A stretch of 64,000 bases of DNA, from the NCBI GenBank assembly GCA_024516035.1, contig CM044962.1, forward strand, positions 5,632,608 through 5,696,607, written 5' to 3'. Position numbers and translations under genes: made by a program. This stretch comes from Bactericera cockerelli (Eukaryota > Arthropoda > Insecta > Hemiptera > Triozidae). Position 1 is the first letter of the stretch. Each line of letters opens with the position of its first letter. Shown piece after piece: positions 41,451 through 52,258 of this stretch. The notes beneath the pieces were generated by a model that had not been told where the DNA came from, did no database searches, and saw only the letters and a program-made list of their open reading frames with translations.

Positions 41451-41592
41451 GGTTCGGTGGAAGAGAAAGCCACAGGCTTTAACCTCGCCCCTTGGTTCAC
41501 TACATATTCTATTGTGTTCTTTTTTTTCATGTTATTTTTTGTTGAATATATCATGTAGTTGACCAATAAAGTGTTAAATAATAATAATAATG
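41451..41592 (+). mobile_element. LINE-A 3' end
   Basis: GGGGTTCGGTGGAAGAGAAA, hairpin AAAGCC-ACA-GGCTTT, AACCTCGCCCCTTGG, GTTGACCAATAAAG and a TAATAATAATAA tail. It starts 28 bases after the stop of the secreted protein gene and its AATAAA-like signal could be used by that gene. Confidence 0.85.
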
Positions 41593-42120
41593 AACTAGTT
41601 TTTCGGGCTCTATATTTAAAGTGGCCATCTTCTGATGGAGTTTTTCAATCTAACCAACTGTTGCAATCCTCGGTTTTAATTACGAGCCTACTTAAAAAGT
41701 TATTGAAAAGACACTATTGTTAGTATTTTTTAATCCATTGTAAATACAAATAATTGTTTAAATAATTTGAAAATACAAAACTCGTTTTACTTGATTTTTA
41801 TTTCATGAGGGCTCATTTATTTAAAGTTTGTATTGATTATTACAAAATTCAATGAAAGATTGGATTCCACTTTTATAGGATTAGTTTCTGTAAGAATACT
41901 GGACAAACAAAGTGTTAGATTCGTAGCCACCACCAAATTAACTCAAGAGCTGTCAGAGGAACAGGTGGAAATATAGAAATTTACAGAACAGTAATAATCA
42001 GACTGACAACATGAATAGATGAGTAGTGACTGTTTTCAGGGTGTCCACGCATTTCTTGAAAACGATTTTCCTGAAAATTCTATGACATTTCCTGACAGAT
42101 AATCAAAATTTCCCTGACAA
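41593..42120. other. AT-rich intergenic DNA, nothing recognised
   Basis: No feature supported. Confidence 0.45.
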
Positions 42121-42124
42121 TGAA

Positions 42125-42321
42125 ATGCATTGGTAGTCAAGTGGTTCAGACGCTAGTCTGGTAATCTAGAGGTATCCGTTAATTTGAAACCACCAAGTGC
42201 ATGGATTTTTCCTCATTTATTTAAGTATGTGACCACATAATAATAAGACTCTTGAGTGTTAAGTGGTAGGAAATGCTTTGAGCATTAACCTCGCCTTGTT
42301 ACATTTCATTAAAGAGTATTA
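42125..42321 (+). mobile_element. SINE-B copy
   Basis: Diverged head (TGCATTGGTAGTCAAGTGG ... CACCAAGTGCATGG), body and AATGC-TTTGA-GCATT hairpin with AACCTCGCC. Confidence 0.85.
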
Positions 42322-42384
42322 ATGTTATAGGTGTACATTATGCTTTAATTGATTTGTGTTTGGAGAAAAATATGACAAAGAGAA

Positions 42385-42540
42385 AGCCAGCGTAGCGTCG
42401 AGCGAGGTTCAAAATTGAATGGGTGACCATTCAAATTCAAACTCTCCTAATGCTAGTTATGCTCGGCCCAACACAGGCTGGGTCAGGTTAAAGCTGGTAG
42501 CTGGATTGTGAGTTTCCAACGAATGTGGGGAAATCTAGGA
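42385..42540 (+). mobile_element. 5S-rRNA-derived SINE, diverged
   Basis: GAGCGAGGTTCAAAATTGAA, TGGGTGACCATTCAAATTCA and GGCCCAACACAGGCTGGGTC keep the order of 5S head end and body. Confidence 0.7.
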
Positions 42541-42704
42541 AGCTGATGACCCATGTTCGAATCCTGGCTAAGCAAAAGTTTTTTCCTATATGTACTTTGA
42601 ATCTCTACCTTTAAATGCGAAAGTGATTTATTGGAAATCTCATTCATTCATCTCAATCTCCCAGCGTAAATAAGATAATAGGAATAACTTTTTTCTAATT
42701 TAAA

Positions 42705-42940
42705 GGTGCATTCAACTGCATGTTCAATTTGTCATATCACGACGGGGGTTTTACCCTCTATTCACTCTGGAAACTCACAAACCAGCTATTCCTAATAACT
42801 TCGCCCAGCCTGAGTGGGGCCGCAAAAAGCCAGCATCAAATTTGCATAGTCAACTATACAAGTGTCAACCTCGCTGGACGTTGCTTCATTTGAGTGACAG
42901 AACAAGAACTGGTGTATTTGACGTACCAACCTGTTATTTT
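42705..42940 (-). mobile_element. 5S-rRNA-derived SINE
   Basis: CACGACGGGGGTTTTACCCT, CCCAGCCTGAGTGGGGCCG, AACCTCGCTGGACGTTGCTT and ACTGGTGTATTTGACG are the reverse of body and head. Confidence 0.8.
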
Positions 42941-43211
42941 TTTTTATTATAATATATAAATAATTATTATTTACTGATTGATCGCAACAACGTGAGGGAA
43001 CCAGGAACCAGAAGTCTGGCTGAGCACCGGTTTGGTACAGAGACCAGCACCAGAGGATATCAACAATACTCACTGACGTGACGCAGCGCTGGTTTTCCTT
43101 GAAGTCCTACCGAAGAACTACCGTTGCCCGTACTTTTGCACTATCAAGTGTTCGGTTTATCGAAAATTGAATCCTGTCTTATAATGTTTATTTAGTTCAT
43201 TCGCAAACAGA

Positions 43212-43514
43212 GTAGTCACTGTGGCAGAGTGAGTTAGCGCGCTAGGCATTGCACACATGGTGACCTGCATGGGTTCGATCCCCAGCCGTGTAGGAATTTT
43301 TCTGCTCTGTACTTGGATGTTCGAGGTCCACTCATACCTCGTGAGGAAAAATGAGTAGCTGCTTTGATGTGAAGCAGCGACCAGTGGCAGAATTATAGGC
43401 AAAAAAAATACAAGATATTGTAAATTAAAGTGGTAAAGTCCTATGATTCTGCGCTACACACTAAAATTGTGACATAATAACACAAAGAAAAAGCATTATT
43501 ATTATTATTATTAT
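43212..43514 (+). mobile_element. SINE-G, tRNA-derived SINE
   Basis: The tRNA-like head (GTGGCAGAGTGAGTTAGCGC, box B GGGTTCGATCCCC) is followed by CTCATACCTCGTGAGGAAAA, AGCAGCGACCAGTGGCAGAA and TTCTGCGCTACACACTAAAA, ending in a TTATTATTATT tail. Confidence 0.85.
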
Positions 43515-43689
43515 TTCGCAAACAGATTGCTTTTTGACATCTCTTAAATTTTACTGCATATTCTTGACTGATCTATGGCTCATCTTGGGAGATTCAGGTT
43601 TGGCATTTATTTCACATCGATAGATTTAAAAAAAAAGATTTTTAATTTTTTCTTATTTCGAATACTTTAAATTTTGATGTTGTAATTTT

Positions 43690-43870
43690 TTTTAAATTTT
43701 AGCGCAGAACTTGCAGCCATGCCAGCGCGTGCCTGCTCATTTTTCCTCACGAGGTATGCGTGGACCCCGGACACCAACATAAGAGAGTAGAATTTTTTCT
43801 AGTCCGCCGAGAATCAAACCCCGGGTCACTTGCGAGCCAGCCAGGTGCGCTATCCTCTCGGGCACAGGGG
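43690..43870 (-). mobile_element. SINE-G-like fragment
   Basis: TTTTCCTCACGAGGTATGCG, GGACCCCGGACACC and AATCAAACCCCGGGTCAC are in reverse order relative to the full copy. Confidence 0.6.
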
Positions 43871-44221
43871 AGTGAAAGGTGCACACAAGAAAATCTTTAT
43901 CTTTATCCTTGCCAAGAATTTGCTCAATCCAACGTATCGGATTCTGGTCGCCTGGATTGGCATTAGTACGAACTTGTAGGTCACCCAGTCAAGACTGGTC
44001 AAAGCTATTGTTTGAGTCGGATGTGCAAAAATCGTAAAAAAGAGATCGATTTTATTTTTTCATTAAGTGATTTTATGTTCAAAAGGTGAGTCTCTATTAT
44101 TTTTATTTTAGATTGCATCATTAATAATACGTAACCAAAAACTTTTCTTTGTTTTCCTTATGGCAAAGGAAAGTAATGTACAAGTAATCTCGGATTAACC
44201 AAATATTTTCGAGTCGGTTTT

Positions 44222-44365
44222 CAGTGCCAAATTATGTAACAGGATTAAATTAAACTAAGTGGATAGTATCCCTTAACACGCCCTCTAGTGGGAATTTCAA
44301 CCAATCACAGCTTAGTTTCACATAGAAAACTTAGTTTAATTGAATTCTGTTTCATAATTAGACCC
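44222..44365. mobile_element. MITE within the direct duplication
   Basis: AATTATGTAACAGGATTAAA and TTTAATTGAATTCTGTTTCA form imperfect inverted ends. The same element is at 45028-45171, and half copies near 6290 and 11085. Confidence 0.6.
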
Positions 44366-44383
44366 TTAGAGTTCCCAGAACTA

Positions 44384-44470
44384 TTGTTCCCGATTGGGTT
44401 TCGAACCCACGACCTCTGGAATATCTGGATTCACAGAGTGCCGTCTTTACCACTGAGCTACCGGGACAGA
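44384..44470 (-). mobile_element. SINE-A head fragment
   Basis: GGGTTTCGAACCCACGACC ... CACTGAGCTACCGGGACAGA. The body is missing. The breakpoint (TTGTTCCCG) is also present within the copy at 45740. Confidence 0.8.
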
Positions 44471-46440
44471 CGTGTTGTAGATGCTCCATTACAAATTCAA
44501 TAACTTGGAACAAAGGATTCTTGGAGATAAAGACCTTGAGCGTGACCTCTAAATTTCCAATTGAACGTGAATGGGTAAGTATTGGTCATTTTAAAAAAAA
44601 AACTGTGAATATTTGGGCAAAAAATTCAAATGCAAAAAAAAACTTGGAACAAAGGATTCTTGGAGATAAAGAAAGACCTTGGGCATGACCTCTAAATTTC
44701 CAATTGCACGTGAATGGGTATTGGGTAAGTATTGGTCATTAAAAAAAAACTGTGTATATTTGGGCAAAAAATTCAAATGCAAAAAAAAACTTGGAACAAA
44801 GGATTTTGGAGATAAAGAAAGACCTTGGGCATGACCTCTAAATTTCCAATTGCACGTGAATTTTTTCATTAAGTGATTTTATGTTCAAAAGGTGAGTCTC
44901 TATTATTTTTATTTTAGATTGCATCATTAATAATACGTAACCAAAAACTTTTCTTTGTTTTCCTTATGGCAAAGGAAAGTAATGTACAAGTAATCTCGGA
45001 TTAACCAAATATTTTCGAGTCGGTTTTCAGTGCCAAATTATGTAACAGGATTAAATTAAACTAAGTGGATAGTATCCCTTAACACGCCCTCTAGTGGGAA
45101 TTTCAACCAATCACAGCTTAGTTTCACATAGAAAACTTAGTTTAATTGAATTCTGTTTCATAATTAGACCCTTAGAGTTCCCAGAACTAAATACAAAATT
45201 TCAGACATTCGTCCATCTGTCTTTCAAAAAAAAATATATCAAGAACAGTAGGAGCTAGAAACTAATTAATAAATTATAGGTCCATAAAATAAAAGGAGAC
45301 GACAAAAAAAATTCTCATTGTAATCGATGTCATCAATGACGGCCTTTCGACCGCCTTCTGGCGGGATTTAGCAGTTCTGGCTGGCCAAACGGTGAGAGAT
45401 GAATTTTTTAAGAGCAGTTTTTACTAACAATAAAATAATAGTTAGCTAATACTTCGAAATTAAATAACTTTATGAACGCCCTGTATAAGAGACGTGTTGT
45501 AGATGCTACATTACAAATTAAACAACTTTATGAACACCCTGTATAGGAGACGTGTTGTGGATGCTCCATTACAAATTAAATAACTTTATGAACACCCTGT
45601 ATAGGAGACGTATTGTAGATAATAATAATATCGCCTTATTTATACTGCCGATTAGGACTACTAAAGTCCCATTATTCCAGCAGTAAGCCCAAGACGTATT
45701 ATTATGAGGTAAAAATCCCAAATGGGATGATAACTTGTCTATTGTTCCCGGTTGGGTTTCGAACCCACGACCTCTTGAATATCTGGATTCACAGAGTGCC
45801 GTCTTTACCACTGAGCTACCGGGACAGACGTGTTGTAGATGCTCCATTACAAATTCAATAACTTGGAACAAAGGATTCTTGGTGATAAAGAAAGACCTTG
45901 GGCATGACCTCTAAATTTCCAATTGCACGTGAATGGGTAAGTATTGGTCATTAAAAAAAAAAAAAAAAAAAAAAAAAAACTGTGTATATTTCGGAACAAA
46001 GGATTGGAACAAAGGATTGGAACAAAGGATTCTTGGAGATAAAGAAAGACCTTGAGCGTGACCTCTAAATTTCCAATTGCACGTGAATGGGTAAGTATTG
46101 GTCATTTAAAAAAAAACTGTGTATATTTGGGCAAAAAAATTCAAATGCAAAAAAAACTTGGAACAAAGGATTCTTGGAGATAAAGAAAGACCTTGGGCAT
46201 GACCTCTAAATTTTCAATTGAACGTGAATGGGTAAGTGTTGGTCATTAAAAAAAAAAATCTGTGTATATTTGGGCAAAAAATTCAAATGCAAAAAAAACT
46301 TGGAACAAAGGATTCTTGGAGATAAAGAAAGACCTTGGGCATGACCTCTAAATTTCCAATTGAACGTGAATGGTTAAGTGTTGGTCATTAAAAAAAAAAC
46401 TGTGTATATTTGTGCAAAAATTCAAATGCAAAAAAAAATT
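44471..46440. repeat. Mosaic tandem cluster with ~140-bp units
   Basis: Units contain ACTTGGAACAAAGGATTCTT, GGAGATAAAGAAAGACCTTG, GACCTCTAAATTTCCAATTG, GTAAGTATTGGTCATT, a poly-A run and TGTGTATATTTGGGCAAAAA. About eight units are split into two groups (44490-44860 and 45855-46440). Between them lie a SINE-A (45621-45828) and a ~60-base tandem repeat (TATGAACACCCTGTATAGGA, 45470-45620). Confidence 0.85.
45621..45828 (-). mobile_element. SINE-A copy
   Basis: Full-length reverse copy; box B GGGTTTCGAACCCACG. Confidence 0.9.
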
Positions 46441-47085
46441 GAATTTCGGAGATTAACTCTGAAATTCAACAAAAAAAATCAGAAAACGACGGAACAAGAG
46501 CAAAAATAAAGTGACCAACTTGCTCCTAGATATTTTTTGTGTGTTGTAGAATTGAAAATATAATAGAAAAAAAGCTATTCTAGCATATAAAACAAGATTA
46601 AAGAAAATCGGTTGCGAATAAATTATTGGAGATAGGTACAAGAGATTTAGTAAAAAAAACTCAGAATATATCGTGCAGTATAATCCTTTGTGAACCATCA
46701 CGAGGAAGTATTGTGTCCATAATCATGGGCAGTGTATTTTTTCATGATTCATGGTAGGAAAAGACTGACATTTTTTGAACATTTTTTTTTATAATAGAAG
46801 GGTAGGAATAGGTTTATAGGTAACTTCTCTTAAATAAATAAATGGGTTTTACAGAGCATACTTTGTGTCACCTATGTTTATCCATGTCAGAAATCTTCAG
46901 AACTATTATAGTAATTCTTCAATTTCAAGAACACAAGTAGTATCCACGTGGTGACTTCAGCCTGAATTACAAAACCTCAGATCGGCTTGCGTGTTTGTAT
47001 AATTACATGTTGTAGTATAATATACTACAGAACTACATGCAACAATACTACATACAATGAGTCAATGCGTCATATGGAAGTAGTC
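46441..47085. other. AT-rich DNA, nothing recognised
   Basis: No feature supported. Confidence 0.45.
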
Positions 47086-47089
47086 ATCA

Positions 47090-47227
47090 TCATAGGGTGG
47101 CGACATCGTGAACGATGGTAGCCAGACAGTGGAGGAGTGACTCAGCACTTCTACCACTGTCTTTACAAGGAGGCCAATAATTGTCAAGGGCCCCCAGAAC
47201 CAAGCCAATGCTGGTCTACTCCCAGAC
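47090..47227 (-). mobile_element. Repeat R1 copy
   Basis: ATCATAGGGTGGCGACATCG ... GGGCCCCCAGAACCAAGCC ... ATGCTGGTCTACTCCC, the reverse complement of the copy at 30340. Confidence 0.75.
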
Positions 47228-47569
47228 AGACAAGTAGTCAAGTAGTACCAAAAATCCGTTTACATTAATTCATCCACCATCAACAGAACTCTGAAAATGC
47301 TGGATCATATGACTCCCGATTTGGAACAGAATCTCCTTTTGCTATTTAGGTGAGCACTGAGAAAGGATTTTTAAAATTTCCAAATAGGACGCCAGCCTTG
47401 GGGAAAACCTTAACGGCAACAAAGTACCAGGATTTTCCGGGTTCAGTATATACGACACGGTCGATGGTCGCTAATAGCTAGCATCACCGATGGTCGATCC
47501 TCCCAACATACCTAATCATGATAGCATGTTCAAGGCTGAGAGTAGACACACAGACGACATAATTTTATT

Positions 47570-47800
47570 TTTGTTCAACGTCGCTTTCAACTGGTTATTA
47601 TTATCTCGGTGGGTGTTTACCCTCAGTTTTTTGAAAAATCACAAACCAGCTACTCAAATTAGACTCATCCAGCATGCCAAGGCCCGGGACTAGCCAGCAC
47701 TATATGCCATGGTTCAAATTTGGACAATCACGCATCCAGGTTTTTCGAAGTTGCTGAACTTTAGTGACAGAACGAGGACTGGTGTATTTGCCATCATAGA
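47570..47800 (-). mobile_element. 5S-rRNA-derived SINE, diverged
   Basis: CAACGTCGCTTTCAACTG, TCACAAACCAGCTACTCAAA, CACGCATCCAGGTTTTTCG and GGACTGGTGTATTTGCCATC keep the reverse order of the family. Confidence 0.65.
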
Positions 47801-47864
47801 TATGTAAGTTATCATATTTGTGTTAATCACGAAAACTAAAACTTGTATTACTAGTCCTATAGTT

Positions 47865-48062
47865 AAGTCTGGCTGGGGGACTTTAACAGTCTGGTTGGGG
47901 GACTTTAAACAGGGAGAAGACTAGTAGTCTGGCTGGAGGTCTATAAACAGGGAGTACACCAGCATTGGCTTGGTTCTGGGGGCCCTTGTCAATCATTAGC
48001 CTCCTTGTATTCCTCCACTGTCTGGCTACCATCGTTCACGATGATGCCACCCTATGATTATG
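47865..48062 (+). mobile_element. Repeat R1 copy
   Basis: GTCTGGCTGGGGGACTTTAA is partly duplicated, followed by CCAGCATTGGCTTGGTTCTG and CCATCGTTCACGATGATGCC. Confidence 0.75.
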
Positions 48063-48245
48063 ATATTTAAGTTATCATATTTGTGTTAATCACAAAAACT
48101 CAAACTTGTATTACTAGTCCTAATAATCTGTGTTCCCAAATTTGGAGCTTTACATGTCCGGGACTCCGGGCTGGGTTTCGAACCCGCATCTTCTAGATTA
48201 CTAGATTGACGCGACGCCATGTCATCTAATCGCCTTGACATACAC
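48062..48245 (-). mobile_element. Degenerate tRNA-headed SINE (SINE-F-like)
   Basis: TATCATATTTGTGTTAATCA, CAAACTTG and GGGTTTCGAACCCGCATC fit a reverse SINE-F body and box B, but divergence is high. Confidence 0.5.
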
Positions 48246-48277
48246 CACTTAATTTTGTACTATTATAATAATAATAT

Positions 48278-48446
48278 TAATAATAACAATATCGCCTTAT
48301 TTATACTGCCCGAGACATATTATTATGTGGTAAAAATCCCAAATGGGAGGATAACTTGTCATGTCCCGGCTGGGTCTTGAACCCACGACCTCTGGAATCT
48401 CTGGATTCACAGAGTGCCGCCTTTACCACTGAGCTACCGGGACAGA
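48278..48446 (-). mobile_element. SINE-A copy with internal deletion
   Basis: The tail joins TACTGCCCGAGACATATTAT, skipping ~50 bases of the body. The head is intact. Confidence 0.85.
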
Positions 48447-48665
48447 CTACTATTCTATCATGTTCGGAGCTGTGTCCTTGTCTTCTCTCAGTAAACAGGT
48501 AAAGTCTGGTTCTTAGGTAGGAAGTGGTTCTTGGGTAGGAAGTGGATGAACTAATGAGGTTTGACCACTAGAAGATGTGAATGACCACTTTTATGAGCAT
48601 TAACCACTAGTTGTAAACTTACTTGTTGCGCTGGAAATACGAAACTGGTTGTTCTGAGTAGGTAA

Positions 48666-49104
48666 TGTAATACCTCTGTGGAGCTAAATTTAAATTTTCC
48701 GTATGGCAAAGTTGGAGAAGTGGCAGCTGAGAAGAAAAAATGCAAATACCGGTCCATTTCTCGGGATTATTTCTTTGTGCCACTCGCCTTTGAAACAATG
48801 GGGCCTTGGTGCCAAGAAGCCAAAGAATTCGTAAAGGAGGTTGGCATACAGTAGTCATCAGGAGAGAAAAGGTCAACCTCCTTTTTGAAGCAGAGGATTT
48901 CTCTGTGTATCCAGAGAGGAAATGCAGCAGCTGTGATGGGCACAGTGCCTCGTTACTCAGACTTGGAAAGTATTTTTTATATTTTATAAAAAGTTAAAAA
49001 CATTTTTTGTTATCCAGGAGTGTACTTTGTAAAATTTGCGTATTGTTTTAAATGGGGAAACTAAGTCATGAGTCACAATTCTGTTTATTAATTTCGCCCT
49101 ATAC
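48666..49104. mobile_element. Element related to the GGGCGGAATTAA MITE, carrying coding sequence
   Basis: GTAATACCTCTGTGGAGCTAA at the left and TTTGCGTATTGTTTT...TTTATTAATTTCGCCC at the right match the two short MITEs at 32032 and 59356. Between them lies a transposon-type coding remnant. Confidence 0.6.
48723..48950 (+). pseudogene. Transposon-type ORF remnant with QRGN motif, one stop
   Basis: A 76-codon frame reads AAEKKKCKYRSISRDYFFVP, then LAFETMGPWCQEAKEF, an in-frame TAG at 48852-48854, then FLKQRISLCIQRGN and AVMGTVP. The order, a FVPxAxET motif followed by QRISxxIQRGN, is one I recognise from repeat-borne ORFs in animals. I cannot assign the superfamily with confidence. The stop makes it a pseudogene. 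Confidence 0.65.
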
Positions 49105-49440
49105 TTGAAATTCATTAAGTAAGGGTCGAGATTGCCCTTGGCAACAAACCCGCCCTGATTAAGAACAAAATCAACAGGTAAAAATCACTTCATCCAAGGT
49201 CATCATGACAATCTACGTGCTGCCGGCTCTTCCCGGCCCCACTCAGGCTGAGTAAGGTTAAACTATGATATTAAATACATATTAGTCACTCAATCCTTCC
49301 ACCACCTCTCTTCCTCATCTCGTCAAATTCAGTCCAATCTCTCAGAGTATGAGAAATACAAAATTTGACCGAGGAACGAAAGAGGACACGGCAAATAAAT
49401 AAATACAAAATTTAGTATGGCTTCTTATATTTTTTGTTTC
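49105..49440. other. Upstream of CRAL-TRIO gene 2, nothing specific recognised
   Basis: It contains a 5S-SINE scrap (TTCCCGGCCCCACTCAGGCT near 49230). A pyrimidine run and TTTGTTTCAG lead into the next exon. Confidence 0.45.
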
Positions 49441-49442
49441 AG

Positions 49443-49705
49443 AGACAGTCACCTACAAACCGAACACCTACAATAGCCACGCCCACAACCAGCTCTCTCC
49501 GATCCTTCTAACTCCTCCTTTCTACTCTCTCTAACTCCTCCCCTTCTCTCTTAAACTCCGCCCTTCGATCATAATGGACGTCATACAAGCCATGTGCAAA
49601 GTTTCGGTCGAGGAGGAGCTCCTCAGGAACCCCCAGATCGACCGCCAGATGATTCAGAGTCTGCAGGACTGGGCCAAGAAGCAACCTCACCTTCCCCCCT
49701 CCTGG
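49443..49705 (+). CDS. CRAL-TRIO gene 2, exon 1 (5' UTR and first coding exon)
   Basis: It begins after TTTGTTTCAG and the coding part starts at 49574. The donor is CTGG|GTAATAATAATAA, that is, the first bases of a TAA microsatellite. Coding length is 132, phase 0, whereas exon 2 expects phase 1. Confidence 0.7.
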
Positions 49706-50868
49706 GTAATAATAATAATAATAATAATAATAACTTAGAGAGTTTGGTGTCTAACTGTGAGCTGGGACACCCTGTCTCAAGCCGACAGTCTAAATAAAGC
49801 ATTAATATACTAAAAAAGTCTGGCTGGGGGACTATAAACAGGGAGTAGACCAGTATTGGCTTGGTTCTGGGGGCCCTTGTCAATTATTAGCCTCTTTGTA
49901 AAGACAGCGATAGAATTGCTGAGTCATTCCTCCACTGTCTGGCTACCATCGTTCACGATGACGCCACCCTATGATGAAGATACTAAAAATGCGATTCAAA
50001 TGAGAGGAGCTGAAAAGAAGTCCCATTTTGGGATCTTCGCTTCTATCTCTTTTCTCTCTTATACTCAGGATCTTCTTACAATTATTCACGAGTAGTATTC
50101 GCATTGAATAAGATATTTTCGGAAATATTTCAACTAGTAAATACATGAACGGCATTACACCACACACAGGACATGGAAGGACCCCGGAAAATTGGTTTTG
50201 GTCGTCCGCAGGGCTCATATACACTATCAATTCTTCGACCACCATGACAACACTCATGGACACGGAAAGTTGGAGCAAGTATTTTCCTCATATCCAGGTT
50301 TCTCAAGACCAGTTTTCTCTGTATAACCTTCAGTAAGATTCCTCACCGACCTCAGTAGCTTGATCGATAAGGCAGTGGACTAGTACCCTGGAGGTCGGTG
50401 GTTGAAGTCCCGGTTTGAGCGTAGATTTAGTAAAGCGAGTTTGAGTAGTTGTGACATCAAGAAAGTGATTAACACAAATGTGAGAACTTTTCAGAACTTT
50501 CGGTCAGAATCAACGCATCTGTTCAAAGTTCGACTGTAACGCGCATCAATGAGAAGTTGAAAACATTTGTGTAACGACTGCCTGGGGACGTGGACGAGGA
50601 GATAACTTTAGTAAGATTCCTCAAGTATTTTAAATTATTGAGAAGGAAAACAACTATTTCAAACCACCAATTCAATTATTTGAAACCATCAATGTTTCGT
50701 TCACCCCTCAGACAACCAGCTCATCATCTTCCTGGTCGTTTGCAAGAACAGCGTGGAGCAAGCCAAGAAACTGCTGGACATTCACTACACCATGAAGACC
50801 CACTACAAGGACCTGTTCAATGACAGGGACCCTCTGTCCAAGTCCCTGCAAGATACTATGGAAGTGAT
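49443..50868 (+). CDS. CRAL-TRIO gene 2, 5' part (paralogue of gene 1, incomplete)
   Basis: Exon 1 (49443-49705) has a 5' UTR and ATG 49574, coding MDVIQAMCKVSVEEELLRN and DWAKKQPHLPP. Exon 2 (50712-50868) codes DNQLIIFLVVCKNSVEQAKK, LLDIHYTMKTHYKDLF and NDRDPLSKSLQD. Exon 2 has the same length (157) and phases as gene 1 exon 2, and they share HYTxxTxYxxxFxDRDPLS. Together they cover the N-terminal helical region of a CRAL-TRIO protein. I find no lipid-domain exon between 50869 and 64000, so the rest lies outside the window or is lost. The junction of exons 1 and 2 is out of phase by one base, best explained by a missing C in the run at 49691-49698 (CTTCCCCCCTCC). Exon 2 is followed by a ten-copy tandem array of its own 3' end. 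Confidence 0.8.
49706..49735. repeat. TAA microsatellite at the exon 1 donor
   Basis: About nine TAA units begin exactly at the GT of the donor and lead into a repeat end (GACACCCTGTCTCAAGCCGA, 49765) also seen near 3810 and 40490. Confidence 0.9.
49808..49978 (+). mobile_element. Repeat R1 copy in intron 1
   Basis: AGTCTGGCTGGGGGACTATA ... TTGGTTCTGGGGGCCCTTGT ... CATCGTTCACGATGACGCCA. Confidence 0.8.
50344..50492 (+). mobile_element. SINE-F copy in intron 1
   Basis: The tRNA-like head CCGACCTCAGTAGCTTGATC, box B-like GGTGGTTGAAGTCCC and the body GTAAAGCGAGTTTGAGTAGT, GAAAGTGATTAACACAAATG. Confidence 0.85.
50712..50868 (+). CDS. CRAL-TRIO gene 2, exon 2
   Basis: Exon between ACCCCTCAG and GTAAGTAAC. 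It enters in phase 1 and leaves in phase 2, like its counterpart in gene 1. Its last 90 bases (from CATTCACTACACC at 50779) form the first unit of the downstream array. Confidence 0.85.
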
Positions 50869-50894
50869 GTAAGTAACACCTGAGACACACACGT

Positions 50895-50937
<43 letters not shown>

Positions 50938-51067
50938 CGCACACACACACACATTCACTACACCATGAAGACCCACTACAAGGACCTGTTCAATGACAGG
51001 GACCCTCTGTCCAAACCCCTGCAAGATACCATGGAAGTGATGTAAGTAACACCTGAGACACACACGT

Positions 51068-51108
<41 letters not shown>

Positions 51109-51402
51109 CACACGCACACACACACATTCACTACACCATGAAGACCCACTACAAGGACCTGTTCAATGACAGGGACCCTCTGTCCAAAGCCCTGCAAGAT
51201 ACCATGGAAGTGATGTAAGTAACACCTGAGACACACACACACACACATACACATACACATACACACACACGCACACACACACACGCACACACACACACAT
51301 TCACTACACCATGAAGACCCACTACAAGGACCTGTTCAATGACAGGGACCCTCTGTCCAAACCCCTGCAAGATACTATGGAAGTGATGTAAGTAACACCT
51401 GA

Positions 51403-51457
<55 letters not shown>

Positions 51458-51577
51458 TCACTACACCATGAAGACCCACTACAAGGACCTGTTCAATGAC
51501 AGGGACCCTCTGTCCAAACCCCTGCAAGATACTATGGAAGTGATGTAAGTATCACCTGAGACACACGCACACACACA

Positions 51578-51633
<56 letters not shown>

Positions 51634-51753
51634 ACATATTCACATACATATTCACTACACCATGAAGACCCACTACAAGGACCTGTTCAATGACAGGGAC
51701 CCTCTGTCCAAGTCCCTGCAAGATACTATGGAAGTGATGTAAGTAACACCTGA

Positions 51754-51794
<41 letters not shown>

Positions 51795-52190
51795 TCACTA
51801 CTCCATGAAGACCCACTACAAGGACCTGTTCAATGACAGGGACCCTCTGTCCAAACCCCTGCAAGATACTATGGAAGTGATGTAAGTAACACCTGAGACA
51901 CACGCACACATCACACACGCACACACACACACACACATTCACTACACCATGAAGACCCACTACAAGGACCTGTTCAATGACAGGGACCCTCTGTCCAAAC
52001 CCCTGCAAGATACTATGGAAGTGATGTAAGTAACACCTGAGACACACGCACACATCACACACGCACACACACACACACACATTCACTACACCATGAAGAC
52101 CCACTACAAGGACCTGTTCAATGACAGGGACCCTCTGTCCAAACCCCTGCAAGATACTATGGAAGTGATGTAAGTAACACCTGAGACACA

Positions 52191-52258
<68 letters not shown>

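Larger units (their letters stand above)
44055..45189. repeat. 329-bp direct duplication (44055-44383 and 44861-45189)
   Basis: The two blocks, 806 bases apart, appear identical over their length by eye. Each contains a MITE (GCCAAATTATGTAACAGG ... CTGTTTCATAATTAGACCC, with CCCTCTAGTGGGAATTTCAA inside). The left copy is followed by a SINE-A head, the right copy by unrelated DNA. Confidence 0.9.
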
